The notes under the pieces were generated by a model. The model was not told the DNA's origin and did not search any database. It saw only the letters and a program-made list of their open reading frames with translations. A DNA stretch of 51,547 nt from contig CACNSS010000008.1 in assembly GCA_902623215.1 (NCBI GenBank), forward strand, positions 1 to 51,547, in the 5' to 3' direction. Shown here in pieces: positions 29,917-37,425 of this stretch. Origin of the DNA: an uncultured Pelagibacteraceae bacterium. GTDB lineage: Bacteria > Pseudomonadota > Alphaproteobacteria > Pelagibacterales > Pelagibacteraceae. The stretch's first letter is position 1; each line of letters begins with the position of its first letter. The translations under genes were made by a program, and so were the position numbers.

Positions 29917-30683
29917 TGTTCCTAAAAAATTATAATTTTAAAAACAAAACTGCAGTTGTAACTGGTGCAGGTAAAGGAATTGGGAGAGCTTGTGCAATTG
30001 CTTTGGCTGAAGCTGGAGCAAATTTAATCATTATAAGTAGAACTAATAAAGATTTAAATGAAGTTTCTAAGAAAATAAAAAAATTTAAATCAAAATGTAA
30101 ATCTTTTGTTTGTGATATTACAAATTACGATGAAGTTAAAAGAATTATCAATAAACAGCCAAGAATAGATATCTTAATTAATAATGCAGGAAACAATAGA
30201 CCAGCCCATTTTACCAAAGTTAAAAAGGAAGATATGGAATATATGGTTAAGATTAATACAATAGCGAGTTTTAACTTGGCCCATCTTTGTGCGCTAAAAA
30301 TGATAAAGTCAAAAAATAGAAAAAAATTAGGAGGATCTATTGTAAACATGTCATCGCAAATGGGGCATGTAGGTGGACCTATAAGGAGTGTATATAACAT
30401 GAATAAATTTGGTTTAGAGGGTTTAACCAAAGGAATGTCCATAGATTTAGCAAAATATAACATTAGAGTTAATACTGTTTGCCCAACCTTTGTTGTAACT
30501 CCCATGACTAAAAAGTTTTTGAAAGATAAAAAATTTAAAAGAGATATGCTGAATAATATTCCCTTAGGAAGATTTGCAGAACTATCTGAAGTAGCTTCAG
30601 CTGTAGTATTTTTAGCTTCTGATGCAGCTTCAATGATTACAGGAACTTCATTATTGGTTGATGGTGGATGGACAGCAAAATAA
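29916..30683 (+). CDS. Short-chain dehydrogenase/reductase (second SDR)
   Basis: 255-aa classical SDR: TGAGKGIGRACAIALAEAGA cofactor motif, ISRTNKD after strand 2 (an Arg here favours NADP), NNAG in ILINNAGNNRP, catalytic Ser in NMSSQMGHVGG, YNMNK as YxxxK, and the C-terminal GTSLLVDGGWTAK typical of FabG-like enzymes. Operon partner of the GMC dehydrogenase, so the two may act on successive alcohol/ketone steps. Substrate unknown. Confidence 0.92.
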   Translation: MFLKNYNFKNKTAVVTGAGKGIGRACAIALAEAGANLIIISRTNKDLNEVSKKIKKFKSKCKSFVCDITNYDEVKRIINKQPRIDILINNAGNNRPAHFTKVKKEDMEYMVKINTIASFNLAHLCALKMIKSKNRKKLGGSIVNMSSQMGHVGGPIRSVYNMNKFGLEGLTKGMSIDLAKYNIRVNTVCPTFVVTPMTKKFLKDKKFKRDMLNNIPLGRFAELSEVASAVVFLASDAASMITGTSLLVDGGWTAK

Positions 30684-31471
30684 TATTTAGATTATTTTTT
30701 TTCATAATCTTTCTCATTCCTACTCACTCATACGCTATTGAATTCAAAGGAAAATTTTTACAGGGTCATTTTATTGTTGGTATTACTAACCCTTCAGCAA
30801 AAATTATGGTTGATAAAAAAGAAGTTAAAGTATCAAAAGATGGTTTTTTTGCTTTTGGAATTGATAGAGATAGAAAATTTGACCTAACCATAACTAAAAT
30901 TCAAGATGGCAAAAAAGAGAAAATAGTAAAGAAAGTTTTAAAAAGAAAATATAATATCCAAAGAATAGATGGACTAGAGGAAAGTAAAGTCACTCCACCA
31001 GAGTCAGTTTATAAAAGAATTAAAGAGGAAAATAATAAAATAGGGAAAGCAAGAGCAATTAATTCTGACCTACCTTTTTTTAAAAATCAATTCATTATGC
31101 CGGTTAAAGGAATTATTAGTGGAGTTTATGGAAGTCAAAGAATTTTAAATGGTAAACCTAAATGGCCACATTATGGAATTGATATTGCAGCTAAAAAAGG
31201 AACTATGATTAAATCATCAGGCTCTGGGACAGTAACAATGGCAGAGGATGATTTGTATTATACTGGTGGGACTATAATTATGGATCATGGACATGGTATT
31301 TCAACAATATATTCTCATCTTGAAAGTGTAATGGTTTCAGTAGGTGATAAAATAAATCAGGGAGATATTATTGGAACAGTTGGATCAACTGGAAGATCCA
31401 CAGGTCCACATTTAGATTTTAGAGTTAATTGGTTTCAGACTAGACTCGATCCCATGTCTGTAATAAATTAA
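30668..31471 (+). CDS. Exported M23 (LytM-type) peptidase
   Basis: Peptidoglycan endopeptidase-like protein (267 aa). A signal peptide (FRLFFFIIFLIPTHSYA) is followed by a beta-rich N-terminal region, then the M23 domain with HYGIDIAAKKGT (zinc His and Asp), GGTIIMDHGHGISTIYSHL (HxH) and TGRSTGPHLDFRV. All zinc ligands appear present, so it is probably active. The ATG at 30668 lies inside the end of the SDR gene (16-base overlap). Confidence 0.92.
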   Translation: MDSKIIFRLFFFIIFLIPTHSYAIEFKGKFLQGHFIVGITNPSAKIMVDKKEVKVSKDGFFAFGIDRDRKFDLTITKIQDGKKEKIVKKVLKRKYNIQRIDGLEESKVTPPESVYKRIKEENNKIGKARAINSDLPFFKNQFIMPVKGIISGVYGSQRILNGKPKWPHYGIDIAAKKGTMIKSSGSGTVTMAEDDLYYTGGTIIMDHGHGISTIYSHLESVMVSVGDKINQGDIIGTVGSTGRSTGPHLDFRVNWFQTRLDPMSVIN

Positions 31472-31474
31472 ACT

Positions 31475-31591
31475 ATGCAAACATTAATTCTATTATCTCT
31501 AGTAATTGTTATTGGTTGGGTATTGTTTAGACCTTTTAGTAAAAAAGAGCTTGATAGATTCAATGATAAAAACTGGCCAGACATGCATTAA
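31475..31591 (+). CDS. 38-aa single-pass membrane protein, paralogue of the lon-adjacent ORF
   Basis: Starts MQTLILLSLVIVIGWVLFRP, then SKKELDRFNDKNWPDMH. One N-terminal helix ends at Arg-Pro, as in the 39-aa protein at 12573-12692. The segments LFRPTSKEEERHFNSKNNW and LFRPFSKKELDRFNDKNW share LFRP, SK, Glu, FN, K and NW in register. It begins 3 bases after the peptidase stop, so it is probably cotranscribed. Function unknown. Confidence 0.72.
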   Translation: MQTLILLSLVIVIGWVLFRPFSKKELDRFNDKNWPDMH

Positions 31592-31596
31592 TAGGT

Positions 31597-31619
31597 GCAC
31601 CTGGCAACAGAACGCCCCT
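31597..31619. repeat. 23-bp direct repeat, left copy
   Basis: Identical over 23 bases to 33133-33155. It is GC-rich in AT-rich surroundings and contains CTGGCAACAG (31601-31610), which can fold as a CTG/CAG stem with a GCAA tetraloop. In this copy the outer stem (GGTGC / GCCCC) has one mismatch, and the left edge forms the palindrome AGGTGCACCT (31593-31602). It starts 5 bases after the stop of the 38-aa gene. Confidence 0.8.
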
Positions 31620-31676
31620 TCTCATTTGTTAATTAAGTTTGCATTGTCAGCGTTATTTGAAAAATACAACTAAGGG

Positions 31677-31694
31677 ATTCGGACTGTATTCGGA
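31677..31694. repeat. Paired ATTCGGA motifs with 11-bp period, left end of the insert
   Basis: ATTCGGA occurs at 31677-31683 and 31688-31694, exactly 11 bases apart. This resembles the CTCGGGA units with the same period at the right end. It lies just past the stop codon of the exported-protein gene. A role as protein-binding arm sites is speculation. Confidence 0.4.
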
Positions 31695-31700
31695 ATTTTA

Positions 31701-32039
31701 TTAAAATTCTTCACACATGATGACTACTTTATCAAGCATGCTATGAATCATTTTTGATTGAGTTATCATTAAATTAGTTCTTTGGAAACTTCCTAGAGTT
31801 TCATGTTGCGGTCTTAAAGACATAAGTTCATTATTTTTAGTATAAAAAGCAACGTGAGTGATTTTATAACTAGCTGCGCTTTTATTTGTTGCATCAATAA
31901 AATAGACATTAGCTGCTCTATACCCCCCTGATGAACTCATTTTACCACAATTTTTTAATTCAACTTTAAATTGCTGGTTTGCATAAGCATTGCTACTCAT
32001 CAACAAACACAGAACCACGATCCCTAAAAGTTTTTTCAT
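31701..32039 (-). CDS. Small exported protein, unknown (112 aa)
   Basis: Clear signal peptide (MKKLLGIVVLCLLMSSNAYA) and a mature domain of about 91 residues with two cysteines (LKNCGKMSSSGG and VIMCEEF) that could form a disulfide. The pattern (ANVYFIDATNK, KITHVAFYTKNNE) suggests a beta-sandwich. No family recognised. It directly follows the DUF4268 gene with no gap, so the two are coexpressed; whether they act together is unknown. Confidence 0.7.
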   Translation of the reverse strand: MKKLLGIVVLCLLMSSNAYANQQFKVELKNCGKMSSSGGYRAANVYFIDATNKSAASYKITHVAFYTKNNELMSLRPQHETLGSFQRTNLMITQSKMIHSMLDKVVIMCEEF

Positions 32040-33002
32040 TTAATCTAAAGTCTTAAGTTTTGATGAGAAAACATTATGGAATTTCTCAAGTTTTTCAATC
32101 GACCAATCAATATACTCACTCCACTTTGATTCATCATATAAGTCACAGTTTTCTTTGTATAGTTTTATTCTTGATGCTGACCTATTTGGTAAAGGCTGCC
32201 AACTTAACTTAACATCAAGTTTACTCTCAATTTCTGCTTTATCCTTTTCTAATTCTTCAAATATGGATTTGTCATTTATTATATAAATTTCTATACCTAA
32301 TAACTCTGTTTTTGTATTAAAGGTTAAATTTAAATTTACTCCACTTTTACCAACCGAAAATGTATGCCAGTGTTTTGCAGTAGGTTTTTGTGGCTTAACA
32401 GGACTATCTTCTTTCTCATCTATTTTTTGATTTAGAGTAGTCCAAAACTTCATCTGAAGTAATTTAGTCTCTCCAAGATCCTCATTTTGAATTTTTGATT
32501 TTGCAGTGGATACACTCTTTGACCAATTATTTGGTTTACTTACTATTTTAAAATTAGGTGCAATATTAGAGTCTCCTATTTTATATAATTCTACTATTAT
32601 TCCAAAAAAGTTATAGTTCTCATCAGTAATATCATTTAACCAATCTAGAGTTGCTCTATGTTCATCGTTAAACTCTGAAGCAATCCAAATAATTGTAACT
32701 GCTTTTAAACCAGTTGCGTAAGTTAAAAGTTGACCCAAATGTTTATGATCTGTTTTCTCTAGTTGGTTCTCTATCAACACCATATTATTAGATGCATAAT
32801 CTTTGCATAGAATATCTGCTCTAAAGGGCCCAACATCTTTCTCTTGAGCTTCGACTATTAAGTCCAAACCGATAGTTGAGCTTAATAAGTCCATGTTTTC
32901 CTCTTTAGCTAGCCATGGTGTAAAATGCATGTCCTCTTTCTCCCAAATATCTCTGAGCTCAACTTTTTCCAACCTACCTAGTTTTTCTACTGACATGAAC
33001 AA
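32040..33002 (-). CDS. DUF4268 protein with PD-(D/E)XK-like nuclease domain
   Basis: 320 aa. The N-terminal domain (residues about 1-150) has a restriction-endonuclease-like pattern: FRADILC with Asp63, then MVLIENQLEKTDHKHLGQLL with Glu78-x-Gln80 in place of the usual E-x-K, then TIIWIASEFNDEHRATLDWL. The C-terminal domain (about 210-310: KHWHTFSVGKSGVNL, LLGIEIYI, SRIKLYK) fits DUF4268. Proteins of this type occur as orphan nuclease-like genes and near restriction or defence genes; the biochemical function is not established. The start may be Met1 or Met3. Three 11-bp repeats lie 28-60 bases upstream. It is the main cargo of the repeat-bounded segment. Confidence 0.8.
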   Translation of the reverse strand: MFMSVEKLGRLEKVELRDIWEKEDMHFTPWLAKEENMDLLSSTIGLDLIVEAQEKDVGPFRADILCKDYASNNMVLIENQLEKTDHKHLGQLLTYATGLKAVTIIWIASEFNDEHRATLDWLNDITDENYNFFGIIVELYKIGDSNIAPNFKIVSKPNNWSKSVSTAKSKIQNEDLGETKLLQMKFWTTLNQKIDEKEDSPVKPQKPTAKHWHTFSVGKSGVNLNLTFNTKTELLGIEIYIINDKSIFEELEKDKAEIESKLDVKLSWQPLPNRSASRIKLYKENCDLYDESKWSEYIDWSIEKLEKFHNVFSSKLKTLD

Positions 33003-33029
33003 AAGTTATCAAATACAGTATTACATTAC

Positions 33030-33062
33030 GAGTCGATTTTGGCTCGGGATTGACTCGGGATT
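33030..33062. repeat. Three tandem 11-bp units upstream of the DUF4268 gene
   Basis: Units GAGTCGATTTT (33030-33040), GGCTCGGGATT (33041-33051) and GACTCGGGATT (33052-33062) follow one another without gaps. The last two differ at one base. An 11-bp period puts equivalent bases on nearly the same face of the helix. Positioned just upstream of the likely promoter, they could be an operator for autoregulation or recombinase arm sites. Confidence 0.55.
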
Positions 33063-33065
33063 ATT

Positions 33066-33086
33066 CTAAAATTTAGCAAATTTTAG
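33066..33086. repeat. AT-rich inverted repeat
   Basis: Perfect 9-bp arms CTAAAATTT / AAATTTTAG around AGC. No T-run follows on either strand, so it is not a standard terminator. It lies between the 11-bp units and the right 23-bp repeat. Confidence 0.5.
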
Positions 33087-33132
33087 GATTGCTAATTGCC
33101 GAAATATAAGGATTATTGAAACAAAGTTCGGG

Positions 33133-33155
33133 GCACCTGGCAACAGAACGCCCCT
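33133..33155. repeat. 23-bp direct repeat, right copy
   Basis: Identical to 31597-31619. Here the outer stem is perfect: GGGGC (33130-33134) pairs with GCCCC (33150-33154), enclosing the CTG-GCAA-CAG mini-hairpin (33137-33146). It ends 5 bases from the stop codon of the carbamoyltransferase gene. Confidence 0.8.
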
Positions 33156-33160
33156 ACTAA

Positions 33161-34996
33161 TCAATCTAATTCAAATTCCTTAGTGTAATCTTTTTTGAGA
33201 TTAGGATCTTGTTTTGATTTTTCTAAAATACAATTTCCTATAACCAAATAATCTAATTCTGTTCCCATAAAACAATTAAAAGCATCTGTTGGAGAATTAA
33301 CTATAGGCTCTCCTCTCACATTAAATGATGTATTTACTATTACTGGGCAACCAGTTTTCTCTTTAAATTTTGAGATTAAATCATAATAAGGTTTATTAGT
33401 TTCTTTAGTAACCGTTTGTATTCTAGCAGAGTAATCAACATGAGTTACTGCAGGTATTTCGGATCTTTTGATATTTAATTTATCTATACCAAAAAGTTTT
33501 TTTTGTTCCTCGTTCATTTCAATTTTTTTATTGGAATTTACGTCAGCTACTAATAACATATAAGGACTATCTACATTTATATTAAACCAATCAGATAAAT
33601 CTTCTCTTAAAATTGATGGAGCAAAAGGTCTGAAGCTTTCTCGATATTTAACTTTTAAATTAAGGTTTTTTTGCATTTTATCTGATCTTGGATCACCTAA
33701 AATAGATCTAGCACCTAGAGCTCTTGGTCCAAACTCCATTCTTCCTTGAAACCAACCTATCGCTTTTTCATTTGATAAAAATTCTGCTGTCTTACTTATC
33801 AAATCCTCGTATTGTAATTTTTCAAAATTGGCCCCTACTAACTTTAGCTCTTTTTCAATTTCTTCTTGATTGAATTCAGTTCCTAAATATGAACCTTTCA
33901 TGTCATCATTTGAATTAATAATTCTCTCTTTTTTTTGTTCAATATGCCAAAGAGCTAAAGCTGCACCTAAAGATCCTCCAGCATCCCCTGCTGCAGGTTG
34001 GATCCAAATATTGTCAAAAATCTTTTCCTGAAGAATTTTTCCGTTAGCAACACAATTTAAAGCTACACCACCTGCTAAACATAAATTTTTGATATTATAT
34101 TCTTGACGAATAGCTTTTGCTAATTTGATCATTATTTCTTCGGTTACTTTCTGAATTGAAGCTGCAATATCCATATGAAATTGAGTAATCTTTTCATTTT
34201 TTGGATCACGGGGTTTTTGTCCAAATAAATTATGAAACTTTTCATTAGTCATGGTAAGACCAGTTGCATAATCAAAATATTTTTGATCTAGTCTGAATGT
34301 TCCGTCATCCTTTATATCAACCAATTCTTTCACCTTATCTTTATAAATTGGACTTCCATATGGAGCTAAACCCATAAGTTTATACTCTCCACTATTTACC
34401 TTAAAACCCGTATAATAAGTAAAAGCAGAATACAAAAGTCCAAGTGAATGCGGAAAATGAATTTCTTTTTTTATCTCTAAATCATTTTTTTTTCCAACAG
34501 CTACAGTAGTTGTTGCCCATTCACCAACACCGTCAGCAGTTAATACGACTGCTTCTTCAAAAGGTGATGGGAAAAAAGCACTAGCTGCATGACTTAAATG
34601 ATGGTCTGAAAAAAAAATATTTTCATCAGATTTAAAATTTTCATCATGTTCTTTAAGCTTATTAAATAAAAGATTTTTCTGAAAAAGTTTCTCTTTAATC
34701 CATAATGGCATCGCTTTTGCAAATGAAACAAATCCTCTCGGTGCAAAGGCAACATAAGTTTCTAATAATCTCTCAAATTTTAAAAAGGGTTTTTCAAAAA
34801 AAACTATTTGATCTATCTCACTCAATTTCATTCTTGAATAATTTAGAACAAATTCAACAGCATGATGAGGATATCTTGGATCGTGTTTTTTTCTTGAGAA
34901 TCTTTCCTCTTGTGCGGCTGCAATTATCTTGCCATCTTTTAATAAACAGGCCGCACTATCGTGATAAAATGCAGAAATACCTAAAATTGAAGTCAC
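33161..34996 (-). CDS. Carbamoyltransferase (NodU/TobZ/HypF-C family)
   Basis: Transfers a carbamoyl group from carbamoyl phosphate, via carbamoyl-AMP, to a hydroxyl of a small molecule or glycan (611 aa). The N-terminal Kae1-like domain begins ILGISAFYHDSAACLLKDG (His12, Asp13), with FSDHHLSHAASAFFPSPF and VLTADGVGEWATT, metal and nucleotide elements of the family. The C-terminal YrdC-like part contains GWFQGRMEFGPRALGARSIL and VNTSFNVRGEPIVNSPTDA. The start is GTG (34996), 1 base after the DUF5989 stop; no ATG fits better. The substrate is unknown. It forms a module with DUF5989 and SxtJ proteins. Confidence 0.93.
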   Translation of the reverse strand: MTSILGISAFYHDSAACLLKDGKIIAAAQEERFSRKKHDPRYPHHAVEFVLNYSRMKLSEIDQIVFFEKPFLKFERLLETYVAFAPRGFVSFAKAMPLWIKEKLFQKNLLFNKLKEHDENFKSDENIFFSDHHLSHAASAFFPSPFEEAVVLTADGVGEWATTTVAVGKKNDLEIKKEIHFPHSLGLLYSAFTYYTGFKVNSGEYKLMGLAPYGSPIYKDKVKELVDIKDDGTFRLDQKYFDYATGLTMTNEKFHNLFGQKPRDPKNEKITQFHMDIAASIQKVTEEIMIKLAKAIRQEYNIKNLCLAGGVALNCVANGKILQEKIFDNIWIQPAAGDAGGSLGAALALWHIEQKKERIINSNDDMKGSYLGTEFNQEEIEKELKLVGANFEKLQYEDLISKTAEFLSNEKAIGWFQGRMEFGPRALGARSILGDPRSDKMQKNLNLKVKYRESFRPFAPSILREDLSDWFNINVDSPYMLLVADVNSNKKIEMNEEQKKLFGIDKLNIKRSEIPAVTHVDYSARIQTVTKETNKPYYDLISKFKEKTGCPVIVNTSFNVRGEPIVNSPTDAFNCFMGTELDYLVIGNCILEKSKQDPNLKKDYTKEFELD

Positions 34997-34997
34997 T

Positions 34998-35147
34998 TTA
35001 AAAAATTGTATAAATAAATGGAGCTACTGCAGATCCTTGAGTTAGAACAATTAATCCACCAAATAAAACAAGAACTATTATAATTGGTAAAAGCCAATAT
35101 TTTTTTCTTACTTTTAGAAACTCCCAAAATTCTCTTATAAAACTCAT
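34998..35147 (-). CDS. DUF5989 family small membrane protein
   Basis: 49 aa, too short for routine gene calling. MSFIREFWEFLKVRKKYWLL is an amphipathic basic start, then one helix (PIIIVLVLFGGLIVL) and a conserved end TQGSAVAPFIYTIF. This matches the DUF5989 pattern, a family found beside SxtJ proteins and carbamoyltransferases. It lies 1 base from both neighbours, so the three are translated as a unit. Function unknown. Confidence 0.88.
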   Translation of the reverse strand: MSFIREFWEFLKVRKKYWLLPIIIVLVLFGGLIVLTQGSAVAPFIYTIF

Positions 35148-35148
35148 T

Positions 35149-35532
35149 CTAAAACTGATTTTTCATTTTACTTTTTGGACCTGATTTGTTGATCCAGTAA
35201 GTTTCTTTTTTATTATATTTTAAATTCAATAAATCTTTCTTAAATAACCGCATGATAATTCCTGTAGGTGTTACAACTATGAAAAATATAATTCCCATTA
35301 CTAAAGGTGAAATAAATCTTCCAAGTAATAGTCCAAATTTAAACCATAGTCTATTTAAAGGCGTAAGAATTTTTGAATTTACCAAACCTAGAGCAAGAAA
35401 AATAAATGAAATAACTAATGACCAAATTCTTAAATCATTACCTCTTAAAAGTGGATAAAGTGCTATTAATAAAAAAACTATAAAAAATACTGTACCAAAG
35501 CTTCTATTTGAACTTATCTTAATTTCATCCAT
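35149..35532 (-). CDS. SxtJ family membrane protein
   Basis: 127 aa with about three or four hydrophobic stretches: FGTVFFIVFLLIALYPLL, SLVISFIFLALGLVNS and the PLVMGIIFFIVVTPTGIIMR segment. The order LTPLNRLWFKFGLLLGRFIS and MRLFKKDLLNLKYNKKETYW is characteristic of the SxtJ family, named from the saxitoxin cluster, where it also sits near a carbamoyltransferase. Its exact role is not known. The start overlaps the xsc stop region by 8 bases. Confidence 0.85.
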   Translation of the reverse strand: MDEIKISSNRSFGTVFFIVFLLIALYPLLRGNDLRIWSLVISFIFLALGLVNSKILTPLNRLWFKFGLLLGRFISPLVMGIIFFIVVTPTGIIMRLFKKDLLNLKYNKKETYWINKSGPKSKMKNQF

Positions 35533-37309
35533 TTAGAGATTTTTGTGGCCTCATATCTTTTTTATTTATACCAGCCACTCTCACAGGTTTTTTCATTGCA
35601 TCTCGTCTAAAAGGCTCACCAAGTTCTTGGTTTAATATAACCTCAATGAACGTCGTAATACCTTTTTTTTGATCCTCACATGATTTTTTGATGGCCTCTG
35701 TTGTTTCTTCCATTGTTCTAACAGTTACTCCCTTTAAACCACAAGCATCTGCAACTTTTGCAAAACTTAATTCTGGATCAAGTTCTGTTCCAACAAAGTT
35801 ATTATCAAACCATAAAGTAGTATTTCTTTTTTCTGCACCCCATTGATAATTTCTAAAGATAACCATTGTAATTGCCGGCCACTCTTCTCTTGCACAAGAA
35901 CTCATTTCATTCATACTTATTCCAAATGCTCCATCTCCTGCAAAACCAATTACGGGTGTATCCGGGCATCCAATCTTTGCTCCCAAGATTGATGGGAAAC
36001 CATAGCCGCAAGGACCGAATAAACCTGGAGCTAAATATTTTCTTGGTTTTTCAAAAGTTGGATAAGCATTTCCAATTGCACAGTTATTGCCTATATCACT
36101 AGATATAATTACATCCTCTGGCATCCCAGATTGTATTGCTCGCCAAGCTTGTCTTGGTGACATTCTGTCTTTATCTCTTTCTCTCGCTTCTTTGTTCCAA
36201 ACTGTTCCCTCATCATCATCCTCATGATCTAAACTTGCTAATTTTTGTAACCACGCAGATTTTGTCTGATGAATTAAATCTTTTCTTTTTTGTCTATCAG
36301 TATCTCCTGCAGTTGAAGATAATTTATCAATTATTTGCTGAGCAACTAATTTTGCATCACCACTTATCCCAACTGTTACTTTTTTAGTTAAACCAATTCT
36401 GTCAGGATTAATATCTACTTGAATAATACTTGCATTTTTTGGCCAGTAATCAATTCCATATCCAGGTAATGTTGAGAAAGGATTTAATCTTGTGCCTAGT
36501 GCCAAAACTACATCAGCTTTAGAAATTAATTCCATAGCTGCTTTTGATCCATTATATCCTAAAGGACCTACTGCTAAAGGATGACTTCCTGGAAAACTGT
36601 CATTGTGCTGATAACCTGAACAAACAGGTGAGTCTAATTTTTCTGCAAGTTTTTTAGTCTCATTAATTGCATCACCGATAACAACTCCTGCACCAGATAA
36701 AATCACGGGAAATTTTGCATTTGATAAAAGTTTTGCAGCTTTATCAATTGCTTCTGTCCCACCACCTTGTCTTTCTAATCTGACGATTGGCGGTAACTCA
36801 ATATCAATCACTTGAGTCCAATAATCTCTTGGAACATTAATTTGCGCAGGTGCTGAACCTCTGATTGCCTTTTCTATTACTCTATTTAAAACTTCTGCCA
36901 TTCTAGATGGATCTCTAACTTCCTCTTGGTAACAAACCATATCTTTGAACAAATTCATTTGCTCTACTTCTTGAAAACCCCCTTGACCCATTGTTTTGTT
37001 TGCAGCCTGAGGTGTTACCAATAGTAATGGTGTGTGATTCCAATAAGCTGTTTTAATCGGGGTTACTAATCCAGTAATACCTGGCCCGTTTTGTGCGATA
37101 ACCATAGACATTTTTCCAGTAGATCTTGTGTAACCATCTGCTATCAAACCACCGTTTGTTTCATGAGCAACATCCCAAAAAGTAATTCCGGCATCAGGAA
37201 AAATATCTGAGATTGGCATGAATGCTGAACCAATTATACCAAAAGCATGTTCAATACCGTGCATTTGTAAAACTTTTACAAAAGCTTCTTCTGTTGTCAT
37301 TTTTGTCAT
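35525..37309 (-). CDS. xsc: Sulfoacetaldehyde acetyltransferase
   Basis: Thiamine-diphosphate enzyme that converts sulfoacetaldehyde plus phosphate to acetyl phosphate and sulfite, the key C-S cleavage step in taurine and related C2 sulfonate use (594 aa). Strong Xsc features: TTEEAFVKVLQMHGIEHAFG, IIGSAFMPISDIFPDAGITF, AQNGPGITGLVTPIKTAYWN, TPQAANKTMGQGGFQEVEQM, and a ThDP-binding GDGAFGISMNEM segment. No phosphotransacetylase gene is seen nearby. It is divergent from suyAB, with a 116-base shared promoter region (37310-37425). Confidence 0.95.
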   Translation of the reverse strand: MTKMTTEEAFVKVLQMHGIEHAFGIIGSAFMPISDIFPDAGITFWDVAHETNGGLIADGYTRSTGKMSMVIAQNGPGITGLVTPIKTAYWNHTPLLLVTPQAANKTMGQGGFQEVEQMNLFKDMVCYQEEVRDPSRMAEVLNRVIEKAIRGSAPAQINVPRDYWTQVIDIELPPIVRLERQGGGTEAIDKAAKLLSNAKFPVILSGAGVVIGDAINETKKLAEKLDSPVCSGYQHNDSFPGSHPLAVGPLGYNGSKAAMELISKADVVLALGTRLNPFSTLPGYGIDYWPKNASIIQVDINPDRIGLTKKVTVGISGDAKLVAQQIIDKLSSTAGDTDRQKRKDLIHQTKSAWLQKLASLDHEDDDEGTVWNKEARERDKDRMSPRQAWRAIQSGMPEDVIISSDIGNNCAIGNAYPTFEKPRKYLAPGLFGPCGYGFPSILGAKIGCPDTPVIGFAGDGAFGISMNEMSSCAREEWPAITMVIFRNYQWGAEKRNTTLWFDNNFVGTELDPELSFAKVADACGLKGVTVRTMEETTEAIKKSCEDQKKGITTFIEVILNQELGEPFRRDAMKKPVRVAGINKKDMRPQKSLNG

Positions 37310-37425
37310 TAATAGAGCCTTTCTAAACCAGTATATGTAATACTTTTTTTATAAAACTATTTCTTAATAGACGCGATTAATATATAAGATTTTTGGAAAT
37401 TCAAATAAACATTTCGACACTATAT

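Larger units (their letters stand above)
31597..33155. mobile_element. Possible 1.56-kb non-autonomous insertion bounded by 23-bp direct repeats
   Basis: Two genes on the minus strand (a nuclease-like DUF4268 protein and a small exported protein) lie between identical 23-bp direct repeats. Short motifs with an 11-bp period lie just inside each end. Removing the segment with one repeat copy would join the 38-aa protein gene and the carbamoyltransferase gene as convergent neighbours with a normal short gap. No recombinase or transposase is present, so mobility would need to be supplied in trans. The repeats are seen; mobility is inferred. Confidence 0.45.

Noticed and set aside
30125..30505. 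126-codon open frame opposite the SDR gene
   Set aside because: Antisense shadow of a well-supported dehydrogenase; no family features or start signals.
33066..33086. Terminator for the carbamoyltransferase transcript
   Set aside because: The stem is all A/T apart from its ends and no T-run follows on either strand.
31597..33155. CRISPR array or insertion sequence
   Set aside because: Only two repeat copies 1.5 kb apart, no regular spacers, no transposase, and no terminal inverted repeats were seen; described instead as a possible non-autonomous insertion.
37310..37425. Riboswitch between xsc and suyA
   Set aside because: The 116-base divergent gap is A/T-rich without a stable paired structure that I can recognise.
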